In this document: piece after piece, positions 35,226 through 46,849 of the stretch
How the letters are laid out: each line of letters opens with the position of its first letter
Numbering within the stretch: position 1 is the stretch's first letter
DNA from: Alnus glutinosa
Taxonomy: Eukaryota; Streptophyta; Magnoliopsida; Fagales; Betulaceae
Assembly (NCBI RefSeq): GCF_958979055.1
Contig: NC_084897.1
Location: 24,145,628-24,209,627, forward strand
Reading direction: 5' to 3'
DNA length: 64,000 nt
Made by a program: the position numbers and the translations under genes
The notes under the pieces: generated by a model
Told to the model about the DNA's origin: nothing
Database searches by the model: none
What the model saw: only the letters and a program-made list of their open reading frames with translations

Positions 35226-36181
35226 CCTCTAAAAAACAAGTGCATGCTGTGCAGTGCATTATTAGTGTCATGCATGCATGCACAATGACCCACTAACCGT
35301 AATAGAATATAGTGCACAACACAATGACCAGCCTGTGGTCCCTCACATAATAGAATATTCATCAACTTCAAAAGGGAACCGGACCAACTTCAAAAAGTCA
35401 GAAGCTGCATTATTTAATAGGGGACCACATACCATTTACTCATTTAGACCCCACCCGGCCACTACACAACAAAACCAACAAGAGTAAACAATCAACATCC
35501 TGTAAAGGCAGACATTAATCTACTAACCTTTTTCCCAAACATTCCTGTAAAGCCAGACCCTAAACAATCGACATATGGCCCTACCAATAAATCAAACACT
35601 AAACAATCAACATCCCAACCAGTAAAAATGCCCTATGACTTTCCCTATTTCGAAATTTTGGCAACAATCAAGATTCAGTACCCTATATAAAAAAACCCAA
35701 AACAAGAATCACAATAAAAGCTACACTGTCTATATTACCTCTGGGTGTCTGAAAAACCCAACTCCAAAATGCAGGGCAACACGCAGATCAGCACAACTCT
35801 AGCAAGGCAACGCACCTCCGGCAACCGACGTCTGGCGACGCACCTCCAGCAACCCACGTCCGGCGACGCAGTGCCAAGGTCCGAGCAACGCAACTCCCGT
35901 GAACCCCGGACGCCCGCGAGCTTTAGATCCAAGAATTTGATTTCGGCCCTACCCCAAAACCGAAGCCCGGCTGATCGGTCGACTGCTTCTTCCTCCAAGC
36001 CTTCGATTGCAAACCTGTAGAAACCGGACCAACTTCGACTAACCCTAAAATAAGACAACTCTGTTTTTTTTTTTCCCATTAAAATAAGTATGTTCGTTCA
36101 ATATGGTGAAAGGTGGCAAAATTGTAATATTTTGCCACTTTTCACCTCAGACGGGCACTAAAGGCAAGCAGGGCATTTTCG

Positions 36182-36404
36182 TAAATTCGGACTTGTATAG
36201 AGGGGCAATTTCGGGCTTTTGGGGCTTCAAAACTCACGTGCACGGCAGGTGGGCATTTTCCATCCAATTTGACGACTTAAACTGACGGAGGGGGCCAAAA
36301 AATGAGAGTTTGGTAGTTTGGGGGGTCGGAGTGTCAGTGTTGGTAGTTCGGGGGACCATCCGGAGAAAGGGTGGTAGTTTGGGGGGCTTTTATATATTTA
36401 ACCC
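36182..36404 (-). repeat. MULE-2 right terminal inverted repeat
   Basis: Pairs with 29063-29285, CACGTG at 36235-36240. It lies upstream of the transposase gene and probably contains its promoter. Confidence 0.93.
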
Positions 36405-36617
36405 TAGATTTTTATTCCAAGTTGAGTATATTAGCGAAGAGTAATGCTTGTTGTATTCATTTTTTTTTTATTAAAAAAAAAATTGTTTAACAGACACTTT
36501 GTATACAACACACGTTATTTATTATAATGTTTCATAACTACCTAGATATCTATTTTCTTTAGTTTTTATGAGTGTTCGGTTGGTCGTGATTCGATTTGCC
36601 AATAGTTATTAGGATTA

Positions 36618-36803
36618 GGGATGTGTTATTTATATATCATATTACCCTACATCAATCCTACACCAAGACACATTGGGTGTAGAGCCTATGTATATAGGAC
36701 CCACATATATGAGACCTATATTCATGGGTCTCACACCCTATACGTCTTACAATCTTGGTGTAAGATTGATGCAGGGTAATGTGATGTAGAAAAATCATTT
36801 CCC
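36618..36803. mobile_element. Hairpin MITE (MULE type), 186 bp
   Basis: Inverted ends around ATTACCCTRCATCAATCYTACACCAAG, flanked by TTAGGATTA/TTAGAGTTA (9 bp, two mismatches). Confidence 0.75.
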
Positions 36804-36853
36804 TTAGAGTTAATGTCTTACTTTGCATACTCATTTTTTTATATGGACCGAAG

Positions 36854-37001
36854 GAGAAATAATTGAGGGAGACCTTTAACTGGCCCCCCTCCCCCATTTT
36901 AAGTAAATAGTCATTTTATTGCAAAACATGTAAATAAAATGGCATTGTTTACTCAAAAGGGGGGAGGGAGGCCGGTTAAAAGTCTCCCTCAATCATTTCT
37001 C
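36854..37001. mobile_element. Hairpin MITE, 148 bp
   Basis: GAGAAATAATTGAGGGAGAC pairs with the right end. Flanking 9-mers GGACCGAAG/ATACCAAAG are related but decayed. Confidence 0.65.
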
Positions 37002-37010
37002 ATACCAAAG

Positions 37011-37744
37011 TTAAAAAAAAAAAAAAAAATTAAATTAAATTATACCATTAAAATATTGTAAATAAAATATATTTTTTCTCTCTCACTCTCTGAGAATAAT
37101 ACTTAAGTAACATTTAAATAAAATAAAGAATAAAATAAAAAATCCTCTGAAATTTATATGAAAAAAATAAATAGATAAAATAATAAACAAAACGGTGCTG
37201 TTTTAGACTATAACATCTATGTGGTACTAAAAAGTACCGCATAGAAGCCGGATCCCAAGAAATCAACCCCAAAATCTACTGCCCACTTCTCAACTCATCC
37301 GGTGTCGTCATTCTCTCAACTGGGTGAATCACAATCGGCCACGTCTCCACATGCCAGAATCATCACATCCTTGTCGGCTCCAGACAAAGGTGAGGATCCC
37401 TTTTTGCCACGGATATCTCAGGTCTCCAACACAGTATCATCCCACATTAAATGCCTCTGATGTGTTTTCTACATGCAATTATGGAACTAACCTTTCCTTA
37501 ATGGACTCAGTCACTCAGTCACTCCACCATCGCAAACATACAAGAAATACCCGAAAATCCGGCCCTCACTCATCCAGCCCCCTTTTTTTTTACCGAGTTT
37601 CTTTTCTCTTGAGCCCATATGCTTGCCTCCGGATAATCTAGTCCGTCCCCTATCTCAGCCTTTATCTAACACCATCAGATATCAACCAGGCCATCTCAAA
37701 CTTTAACAAGCCGTTGGACCATGTTGGACCTTCCCTTCCTTTTC
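37011..37744. other. Intergenic DNA left of unit B
   Basis: AT-rich start, then at 37200-37255 a solo end of the GGGATCCGGCTTC repeat family. The frame 37324-37641 is unrecognised and not supported. Confidence 0.5.
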
Positions 37745-39431
37745 GATATTAAACACGTATTTAGTTAAAAAGATGCTACATGTGAGGAGGCGTGTTAAGA
37801 GTCCCACATTGTCAAAGTATGCTTGAATTGTGAACTTTATAAATTTTGAGCAAATCTCTTCTCTTTAGATATCTTTTAGAAATGAATAAGACTCAAATAA
37901 CTTCAATACTTACATTGATAATTTCTCAAAAATTCATCAGTGGCCGGTTAACATCACCTCGATCTCATTTATGAGATGGCATAATTTCCATGAAGAACAG
38001 TACTCTTTTCTAATACAATTAAATGCGACGTACATGCATGTGCAACCACCGTGTAGAAATGGGCATACATATGGTGGAGATATTCAAATGCAATGTCAGT
38101 CGTAATTAATGATGTTTGAATTAAAGACATTTATTAATTATCGTGAGAATACTGCCACTTTTTGAAACTCAATGTACGTTACGACGTTAGCACCTACGTA
38201 ACATAGGATCTAAAAATCAGGACTCTACCCCCTAGTGATTGTAAGAATACACTATTTATACACCAAAGAGACGTTGGGTGTACGTCTGCACACAATGTGT
38301 TGTCAATTACAGATTTGTGAACGTTGGAATATGGTTTAGTTTCCTTGTAGGGTACGTGTTGCCATCCTTAACTGCGCGTCATTCTATTGCTGTAATACTT
38401 TGCCTTATGAGAAATTATATTTCTACATGTATCGTACAAATTTTGTACATCTCTTTTTTAAATTAATTATTAGATTTGTAAAGTTTAAAAAGACTTATAT
38501 GAAAGTTATACAAATTCAATAGTTGATCTAAAAAAATATATGCACACAAATATATATATAAAGGCTGACTTATTCCTTATGTGGTGGCAACGCGTCTATG
38601 TGATCCGCTGGAGTGATTTGTGGAATATTGTCTAGCAGCAACTTGTCTACGTGATCGATCTGCTAGAGTGATTGGTACGTGGAGTATTGTCTAACAGTGA
38701 TGACTTTGACAACAATATTATTAGAGGAATGCTACATATCATCCATTTGTTCTCCTTTTGTCCCCTTTTATTATTTAAGGTTGTCTGCCACACACCTACT
38801 CTTGAACCCGAGACGGCTATCCATTCACCTTTCTTTTTCTTTTCTATTTTTAACATGTTCATACAAGAAAGAGGAGGAGAGATTCGAATTAGTGATCTTC
38901 GCTTCATGAGTTGTAATTTCCAGACGATTGAACTACCCCTTAGGAATAGTTATCCATTCACTACCTAAAAAAGCTTATGACGTAACCAATGGATTATAAT
39001 GTTTAAAGTTATCACTACAATTGTTTTGTTATATATTTCATTTTCAATGTGTTGACGCTATTGTATGAGAAATGTTATAACTCATTTTAGTGTTTTTTTT
39101 ATATATATATATTTTTTTTATGTTAACATGGCACTCTGTTTTTAATATAAAAAAACAACAGCTTGCTTTATCTTTTCTATTTTTATTAAAAAATACAAAG
39201 TGTCGTATTAGCAAAAAAAAATTTTAAAAAAAAAAATACTAGAAGCAACTGGATCATTCCTGATTCCTGAGTCTCTATTTTGTTTTCGAAGACTGCTATA
39301 AATTAAGCTGGTGGCTGAAACTTTAGTACCATCGATCAGGATATAAACCGAAAGTTCAGGATCCATATCCACGCGATTACTCGCTTTCAACTTGCCTTTA
39401 CTCTCCCTCTCAAAGTCGTGGCCATCTCTTT
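37745..39431 (+). repeat. Segments X (end) and Y of unit B, upstream of LecRK B
   Basis: 37790-37930 matches 63430-63550; 37940-38720 and 38960-39431 match 14690-15480 and 16535-16812 of unit A. It therefore carries the original LecRK promoter, which was later cut off from the gene by a retrotransposon. Confidence 0.85.
38731..38945 (-). mobile_element. Possible tRNA-derived SINE
   Basis: Present in unit B and missing at the matching place of unit A. On the minus strand it begins GGGGTAGTTCAATCG (A-box-like) and has an ATTCGAATC word (B-box-like) about 35 bases later, as in tRNA-headed plant SINEs. No clear target duplication. Confidence 0.45.
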
Positions 39432-39819
39432 TGTCATGGGCCTATCAGGGGACTAGCCCATGGGTATCAATCTACCATGGGTTATTACCAATAGACAGCT
39501 AAGAAGGAATGACGTAGCAGGAAGGTGTAGACCGTTGCAAGGAGAATTCTAGAAGTATTCCATAATCTGTTATTCTTATTGTTCTTTTACTATTTTACCC
39601 TAAGTTTGTTATTGCTTACTGTCAAGGAGAGAGAGAGCAGAAGATTCCTAACCGAGTCTATATAAGAACTATGTAGTAAGGGAATAGAACACACTTGAGA
39701 ATTATTGTGATCCTTCCTTTGGAGAGACTGAGCCTCTCGAATCGCTCAGAACTATCAATACCAGTATTATTCAGTATCTTCCCTTTCCATTTTCTCTATT
39801 AATCACAAATCCCCTTACA
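39432..39819 (+). repeat. 5' LTR of the chromovirus
   Basis: Starts TGTCATGGG, ends CCCTTACA, 388 bp, followed by the primer-binding site. Confidence 0.95.
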
Positions 39820-39821
39820 TT

Positions 39822-39834
39822 TGGTATCAGAGCC
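39822..39834 (+). other. tRNA-Met primer-binding site
   Basis: TGGTATCAGAGCC, two bases after the LTR, complementary to the 3' end of initiator-Met tRNA as known for many plant LTR elements. Confidence 0.9.
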
Positions 39835-42800
39835 GTCGCTCCTTCACCCACTGCTTCCTCACAAATTTTTTTTTCCATTCTCCATTTTCCTAATCTTTCC
39901 TCATGGCCGACGGTACCCGCTTGTTCCAGTTGTCCGAATCCCTGAAAGAGTGTCAGGATGCCCTTCTTCAGCAGCAGACCACCACCAATGCCTTCCAACA
40001 GCAACAACTCACCCATAATACCTCCTTTCAGAGCAACTCACTGAAATGTCCGATTTACTGCGCACCCTCGTCACCACTCATGCTCGGCTTCCTCCCGAAC
40101 CACACCACGTCGCACCTGGCCTTTTTCCTCCTCAGGGAAATGTGGGTCACGACGTTCCTCCTGCTCAGGGCCTGGAAGCTCGTGTTGAGCCTCGACAGGG
40201 CAGCGATGATCGTGGTTTCTTTGGCAACCCGGGCTGGCACCATCAAGATGACCGTCGTCTCCAGTTTGACGACCAGCAGGATCTTCAACCAGGCGACCGT
40301 TTGATGACAACTCGGGCCTTACGTCTCGATTTTCCCTGTTTTGATGGCACCAATCCTGCGGGCTGGACTTATAAAGTTAATCAGTTTTTTGATTACTATC
40401 AAACTCCCCTTCATCAGCGCCTTCGCATGGCCTCATTCCACATGGAGGGCGAGGCCCTCATCTGGTTCCAGGACACAGAGGAGTCAGGGCAGTTTCCGAC
40501 GTGGGATGCTTTTGTCCATGCCCTGTTAACTCGATTTGGGCCAGCTTATGACGATCCGATGGAAGAGTTGATGCGGCTTCGTCAATCTTCTTCGGTGGCT
40601 AAATACACCACTCAGTTCGAGGCTCTATCTAATCGGCTTCGTGGGGTCTCTGATAGGAACCGTTTGACTTGTTTTCTCAGTGGTTTAAAGGATGATATTA
40701 GACTTCCTGTCTGTATGTTACATCCTACCAGCCTTATTGCTGCGTTTGGCCTTGCTAAACTCCAGGAAGAATACTTGCAGAGTTTCAGACGTCCTGTCCG
40801 TTCTGCTACGTCTTCTTTTTCCTTTGGCCATCAGCAGAGCTGGAACCATGCGGGCACTGTGTCCTCCCCTGTTCCAACCCCTGCATCTGCCCCATTGGCT
40901 TTACCGGCCAAACCACATGCTGGACTCCCAATCCATCGTATTTCTCCTGCTCAAATGAAGGAACGCCGGAAGCGGGGCCTCTGTTATTACTGTGACGACA
41001 AATGGCAGCCTGGCCATAAATGCAAGTCTCCTAGCCTGTATCTCCTATCTGGCTTAGAGCTACTTTCGGATGAAGCTCCTGAAGATGTTTATTATAATTC
41101 CACTGACACAGTTGAGCCTACGCCGGAGTTTGACGTCGTGGAATGCAAAGACCCTGAGATTTCCTTAAATGCTATTTCTGGTTCGCTCGGTGCTAAATCC
41201 ATGCGACTTTTGGGTTTTCTCCTCCAACACCGAGTAAGCATTTTGGTTGATTCAGGCAGTTCTCATAACTTCCTGGATCAGTCCTTGTTGCTTAAGGTTC
41301 CACTCTCCCTTGAACCTACTCACCGTCTTCAGGTTAATATTGCGGATGGCACTTCCATTCCATGTTCAGGGATGGCCTCTTCGGTTTCCCTTTGGATCCA
41401 GGGCCACACTATCATCTCAAATTTCTATTTGATCCCTTTAGGGGGCTGTGATGTTGTCCTTGGCGTTGAGTGGCTTCGCACGTTGGGCCCCATCTTGTGG
41501 GATTTTACCCAAATGACTATGTCGTTTACACTGCAGGCCCAGAACCTTACGCTCACTGGTGTACCCCCTGGCGAACTTTCAGTGGCTGACGGAGCCCACT
41601 TTCTTCAGTCCAACTCTGCCGCTACTAAGGGCCTCCTATTGAAGTTGCTCTCTTGTGATACAGCTCCACCCCCTACGGCCTTACCAGTTCCCATTCAGAC
41701 ACTCCTGGACTCCTTTACAGAGGTTTTTTCCACACCCACTGGTTTGCCGCCTTCTCGTACCCATGATCACAGCATTGTCCTCAAAAGCCCACACCCTGTC
41801 AATATTCCCTCCTATCGCTACCCTTATTTCCAAAAGGCTGAGATTGAGAAGATCATACGTGAGCTCTTAAGCACTGGGGTCATTCGCCCCGTCAAAGTCA
41901 TTTTTCGGCCCCAGTCCTTTTGGTCCGGAAGGCTGATGGCAGTTGGAGGCTCTGCGTGGACTATCGTGCCCTTAACCGTGACACAGTCAAAGACATTCCC
42001 AATTCCGGTTATTGACGAATTGTTAAATGAACTCCATGGTGCAACTGTTTTCTCCAAGCTGGACCTTCGTTCCGGTTATCACCAAATCCGGATGAAGCCC
42101 GACGATGTTCCTAAGACTGTGTTTCGCACTCACGAAGGCCACTACGAGTTCCTCGTCATGCCATTCGGCTTGACAAACGCTCCAGCCACTTTCCAGGCCC
42201 TCATGAACGAAATCTTCAGTCCATTCCTACGCTGTTTCGTTCTTGTCTTTTTTGACGATATATTGATTTACAGCCAGAATTTGGAGGACCATGTGCACCA
42301 CTTAAAGGCAGTTCTGGAGGTTTTATTGCAGCACCATCTTTTTGCTAAACAATCCAAGTGCACATTTGCTGTGGCTGAGATTGAATACCTTGGCCATTTT
42401 ATCTCTCATCAAGGAGTTCGAGCGGATTCGGCGAAATTGAAGCCATGCTGAATTGGCCTCTTCCGCAGTCGATTAAAGCCCTACGCGGGTTTTTGGGCCT
42501 TACCGGTTATTACCGGAAGTTCATTCGGCACTATGGTATTTTGGCTGCTCCCTTAACGGCTTTATTAAAGAAGAATGCCTTCCACTGGTCTCCAGCTGCG
42601 TCGACTGCTTTTGATCAACTTAAGAAGACGATGATGACTCCTCCGGTTCTCAGGCTCCCAGATTTTTCTATTCCCTTTGTGGTAGAATGTGATGCTTGTG
42701 GGACGGGCCTCGGCCCAGTTTTAATGCAGCAAGGCCGACCCATTGCTTTTCTCAGCAAGGCCCTTAAGGGCCAGGCACTCCTTCTCTCTACTTATGAGAA

Positions 42801-44517
42801 AGAGCTGCTTTCCTTAGTCACCGCTGTCCAGCAGTGGCGGCCTTATCTGCTGGGACACTCTTTTACGGTGCGTACGGATCGTCAGGCTCTCAAATTTCTG
42901 TTGGAACAACGGGTGGGAACAGTCTTCCAGTAGCGTTGGTTGTCCAAGCTGCTCGGCTACGATTTCCAAATAGAATACAAAAAGGGCCGTGACAATGTGG
43001 TTGCTGACGCCTTATCCAGGTTGCCCGAGTCTAACCCTTCTATTTCTCTCATCTCTTTTCCGACTCCTACTTGGATCTCGGATTTAAAGGATTCTTATCT
43101 CTTAGATCCATACACTGCTGCCTTGTTACTTACTCTGCAGCAGGGAAAGGCTGCTCCTAAGGGATACTCCTTGCAGCAGGGTTTGATCCTTCGCAAAGGT
43201 TGACTTTGGATTGTGAAGGGTTCACCGTTTCAGCAACTACTTTTGGAATTCATCCACGCCAATCCCGCGGCAGGACACTCCGGGTATCACAAGACCATCC
43301 AGCGTGCCAAGGCAAATTTTTTTTGGACAGGGATGCGTGCTGATATTAAGAAATTTGTTCGTGAATGTTTGGTGTGCCAAACAAATAAGCATGAGACACT
43401 GCCCTCCCCAGGCCTGCTCCAGCCTTTGCCAATACCTTCCCGGATCTGGTCAGACATCTCCATGGACTTCATTGAGGGCCTTCCTTTGGCTCATGGTTTT
43501 TCTGTTATCATGGTGGTCATCGATCGTTTTTCCAAATATGGACATTTCATCTCTTTAGCTCACCCGTATACTGCTGCTACCGTTGCTCAAGCCTTTTTGG
43601 CCAATATTTTCAAATTACATGGGCTGCCGGCAACAATTGTTTCAGACCGTGACCCGGTGTTTACTAGCTCTTTTTGGCTGGAACTATTCCGTCTCCAGGG
43701 CACTACTCTTGCCTTCAGCTCAGCCTACCACCCCCAGTCGGATGGGCAAACAGAGGCTCTCAACAAGTGCCTTGAGACCTACCTTCGGTGTTATGCGGGT
43801 GCCAAACCAAAAGAATGGAGTGTGTGGCTTCCTATGGCTGAGTGGTGGTATAATACTAACCACCACTCCTCTACTGGTCTTACACTGTTTGAGGCGGTTT
43901 ATGGCTATCCACCACCCTCTCTTTTATCCTACGTTCCTGGCACCTCAGCTAATCTCGCAGTCGACTCCTAGTTGAGGGATCGTTCTACTGTCCTTTCTAT
44001 TCTTAAGGAGCATCTGCACGAGGCCCAGCATCGGATGAAGACTCAAGCTGACAAACATCGCACTGAATGTGAATTTCAGCCTGGTGACTGGGTTTTTCTG
44101 CGCCTTCAGCCTTATCGTCAGAAAAACCGTCGCTCTGCGCCGAAACCTGAAGCTCTCTCCTCGCTTCTTCGGACCATTTAAAGTCTTACGTCCCTTGGGT
44201 CTGTTGCATATGAACTGGACCTGCCTTCTGACGCTCGTATTCACCCAGTATTCCACGTGTCTTGCTTGAAGAAGAAACTGGGTCTACACATCACACCTCT
44301 TTCCACCCTCCCGCCAATCGATGCTGCTGGTGAAATTCGCCCCGAGCCAGAGGAGTTGCTTGCACGCCGAATGGTCAAACGTCGCGGCAAAGCGGCTATA
44401 GAGGCCCTTGTTCGCTGGATGGGTGCTTCTTCGGCCGATGCTACCTGGGAGCTTTTATGGGATCTTCAACATCAGTACCCGCACCTTGTGGGCAAGGTGC
44501 TCTGATGGGAGAGGCCT

Positions 44518-44905
44518 TGTCATGGGCCTATCAAGGGACTAGCCCATGGGTATCAATCTACCATGGGTTATTACCAATAGACAGCTAAGAAGGAATGACG
44601 TAGCAGGAAGGTGTAGACCGTTGCAAGGAGAATTCTAGAAGTATTCCAGAATCTATTATTCTTATTGTTCTTTTACTATTTTACCCTAAGTTTGTTATTG
44701 CTTACTGTCAAGGAGAGAGAGAGCAGAAGATTCCTAACCGAGTCTATATAAGAACTATGTAGTAAGGGAATAGAACACACTTGAGAATTATTGTGATCCT
44801 TCCTTTGGAGAGACTGAGCCTCTCGAATCGCTTAGAACTATCAATACCAGTATTATTCAGTATCTTCCCTTTCCATTTTCTCTATTAATCACAAATCCCC
44901 TTACA
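44518..44905 (+). repeat. 3' LTR of the chromovirus, next to LecRK B
   Basis: 388 bp, preceded by a purine-rich GATGGGAGAGG. It ends six bases before the LecRK B ATG. Confidence 0.95.
44743..44752 (+). promoter_or_regulatory. LTR TATA box, candidate promoter of LecRK B
   Basis: TCTATATAAG in the 3' LTR, about 160 bp before the LecRK B ATG. Transcription starting some 30 bp downstream would give a leader of about 130 nt made only of LTR sequence. No ATG is seen in that stretch. Confidence 0.5.
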
Positions 44906-44911
44906 TCTTTC

Positions 44912-46849
44912 ATGTATATACCTATGTTGCCTCTCTTCTTCTTCCTTCTACTTCTTCCCACCGCTCATTCAATTTCTTTCCAAATAACTCAATTTAAACC
45001 CACTGCCACCGACATACTATATCTGGGTGATGCTGTACCTTTTCTTGGAGCCATTGACATGTTCAACACAAAAACATATCCCTGGCGAGTAGGTTGGGCC
45101 ATCTATGCTAAGAGGGTGCCGCTCTGGGACTCTGATACGAGAAAGCTCACTAACTTTACGACACATTACTCCTTCACTTACAACACCGGAGCTAACGATA
45201 ATGCCGATGGGCTAGCATTCTTCTTGGCTCCGGCTGGGTTTGAAATCCCGCCGAATTCATATGGTGGATTTCTAGGCCTATTCAACACCACAACCGATAC
45301 TGATTCACTTCGGAACCAAATTGTTCATGTTGAGTTCGACTCACTCTCGAACGAATGGGATCCTCCATTTGATCATGTGGGGATTAACAACAACTCAATT
45401 GCTTCTGCTATTTACACCCGTTGGAATGCCAGCTCGCACAGTGGAGACACTGCTGATGTATGGATCACCTACAATGCTTCTACCCAGAATTTGAGTGTCT
45501 CTTGGAAGTACCAAACAACCTCTAATACTTCGGAGGTTACCAATCTTTCTTATGAAATTGATCTCAGGGAAATTCTTCCCCCGTGGGTCACAGTTGGATT
45601 TTCAGCCACTAATGGTATTGGTTTGTCTGGAGAGCAAATTAAAATTCAATCGTGGGAATTCAGTTCAAGTTTAGAAATTAAGGAAAAAAATGGAAATAAT
45701 GCAAAAAAGAAGAGATTAGTGGTTGGTTTTACAGTTTCGGGTGGTGTTCTGATAGCAGGGGCAATTACAACGTTTGTAATTTTGTGGACATGGAAGGGAA
45801 AGAAGAAGGGAACGGTAGATACAAAGAACTTAATATCGATAAACGACGACCTAGAAAGAGGAGGGGGACCAAGAAGGTTCTCTTATAACGAGCTTGCATT
45901 AGCCACCTGCAACTTCTCAAATGAGAGGAAATTGGGTGAAGGAGGGTTCGGCGCCGTTTACAAGGGGTATTTAACTGATTTAGACATTCCAATCGCTGTG
46001 AAGAAAATCTCAAGCGGGTCTAAACAGGGGAAGAAAGAATACATCACTGAAGTGAAGATCATTAGCCGGCTGAGGCACCGGAATCTTGTGCAACTCATAG
46101 GATGTTGTCATGACAGAGGTAAGTTCCTACTTGTCTACGAGTTTATGCCAAATTGTAGCCTTGATGCTCACCTCTTTGGGAAGAGGAGTCCTCTCCCTTG
46201 GGTAGTGAGATACAAGATATCTCTTGGATTGGCCTCCGCGTTGCTCTATCTTCATGAAGAGTGGGAGCAATGTGTGGTGCACCGGGATATCAAATCCAGC
46301 AATGTCATGCTAGACTCTAGTTTCGCTGTCAAGCTTGGTGACTTTGGATTGGCTCGACTTTCGGATCACGAGCTAGATCCCCAAACAACCGGGTTGGCCG
46401 GAACTTTAGGATACATGGCTCCAGAATGCATGAGCACAGGTAGGACTAGTAAAGAGTCGGACGTGTACAGCTTTGGGGTGGTTGCCTTAGAAATTGCTAC
46501 TGGAAGAAGGTCAGGTTATCCCATGGAAGAGGATTCTGACGTAGGCTTGGTCCAGTGGGTTTGGAATCAGTATGGGAGAGGAGATCTTCTTTTGGCAGTG
46601 GATGGGAAGCTGCAAAATGATCTTGACGAAAAACAGGTCGAGTGCTTGATTATTGTTGGACTTTGGTGTGCTCACCCTGATCGAAGTCTTAGGCCCTCCA
46701 TTAGGCAAGCAATTCAAGTTCTTAATTTTGATGCAACCACACCAAATCTTCCAACACAGATGCCTGCTCCCATGTATCATGTACCGATAGCATCAGTCGG
46801 CTCCAGTGAACCTTTGATCACTACAAGCCTTCAAGGGGTGGGTCGTTGA
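44912..46849 (+). CDS. L-type lectin receptor kinase, LecRK-IX-like, copy B (intact)
   Basis: 645 aa without introns. Signal peptide 1-20, legume-lectin domain about 21-255 (DTADVWITYNAS conserved), transmembrane helix about 269-293, kinase about 335-605. Kinase landmarks: P-loop LGEGGFGAVY 341-350, Lys364, Glu380, HRD 457-459, DFG 477-479, APE 503-505. It is therefore an RD-type, probably active Ser/Thr kinase at the plasma membrane; relatives act in defence and cell-death signalling. Two odd residues: Cys398 where copies A and C have Trp (IGWCHD) and Cys415 where they have Gly (MPNGSL/MPNGTL). The start ATG is the one after TCTTTC, matching copy A. The only full-length copy in the array. 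Its old promoter is now 5.5 kb away, beyond a retrotransposon. Confidence 0.95.
   Translation: MYIPMLPLFFFLLLLPTAHSISFQITQFKPTATDILYLGDAVPFLGAIDMFNTKTYPWRVGWAIYAKRVPLWDSDTRKLTNFTTHYSFTYNTGANDNADGLAFFLAPAGFEIPPNSYGGFLGLFNTTTDTDSLRNQIVHVEFDSLSNEWDPPFDHVGINNNSIASAIYTRWNASSHSGDTADVWITYNASTQNLSVSWKYQTTSNTSEVTNLSYEIDLREILPPWVTVGFSATNGIGLSGEQIKIQSWEFSSSLEIKEKNGNNAKKKRLVVGFTVSGGVLIAGAITTFVILWTWKGKKKGTVDTKNLISINDDLERGGGPRRFSYNELALATCNFSNERKLGEGGFGAVYKGYLTDLDIPIAVKKISSGSKQGKKEYITEVKIISRLRHRNLVQLIGCCHDRGKFLLVYEFMPNCSLDAHLFGKRSPLPWVVRYKISLGLASALLYLHEEWEQCVVHRDIKSSNVMLDSSFAVKLGDFGLARLSDHELDPQTTGLAGTLGYMAPECMSTGRTSKESDVYSFGVVALEIATGRRSGYPMEEDSDVGLVQWVWNQYGRGDLLLAVDGKLQNDLDEKQVECLIIVGLWCAHPDRSLRPSIRQAIQVLNFDATTPNLPTQMPAPMYHVPIASVGSSEPLITTSLQGVGR

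Larger units (their letters stand above)
29063..36404 (-). mobile_element. MULE-2, nearly whole two-gene Mutator-like element
   Basis: Terminal inverted repeats of about 225 bp (29063-29285, 36182-36404) differ at only a few bases, apart from an 18-bp tandem gain in the left one. A perfect 9-bp duplication TAGATTTTT flanks them (29054-29062, 36405-36413). The transposase gene runs leftward from 35026 to 31294 in seven coding exons. A GRF zinc-finger gene runs rightward from 30280 to 30784, so the 3' ends converge. One internal frame-breaking deletion in the transposase is the only damage I find. The near-identical ends indicate recent movement. Confidence 0.95.
39432..44905 (+). mobile_element. 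Ty3/gypsy chromovirus (Reina-like), young and nearly whole
   Basis: A 5.47-kb fossil with two 388-bp LTRs, a 5-bp target duplication TCTTT (39427-39431, 44906-44910) and a tRNA-Met primer site. Gag with a zinc knuckle, protease, reverse transcriptase, RNase H, integrase and a C-terminal chromodomain follow in gypsy order. Short length, short LTRs and the chromodomain suggest the Reina clade. Its frame shows a handful of breaks (about four or five), so this copy is broken. The LTRs differ at about 4 of 388 sites (about 1 percent), meaning insertion within roughly the last one or two million years under usual plant rates. It lies just before the LecRK B start codon; unit A keeps the empty site (ATCTCTTTCATGG). 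Confidence 0.95.

Noticed and set aside
39822-39834. tRNA-like TGGTATCAGAGCC word as a tRNA gene
   Set aside because: It is a retroelement primer-binding site; no tRNA fold around it. The same holds for similar words near 8560, 9415, 14268 and 59980.
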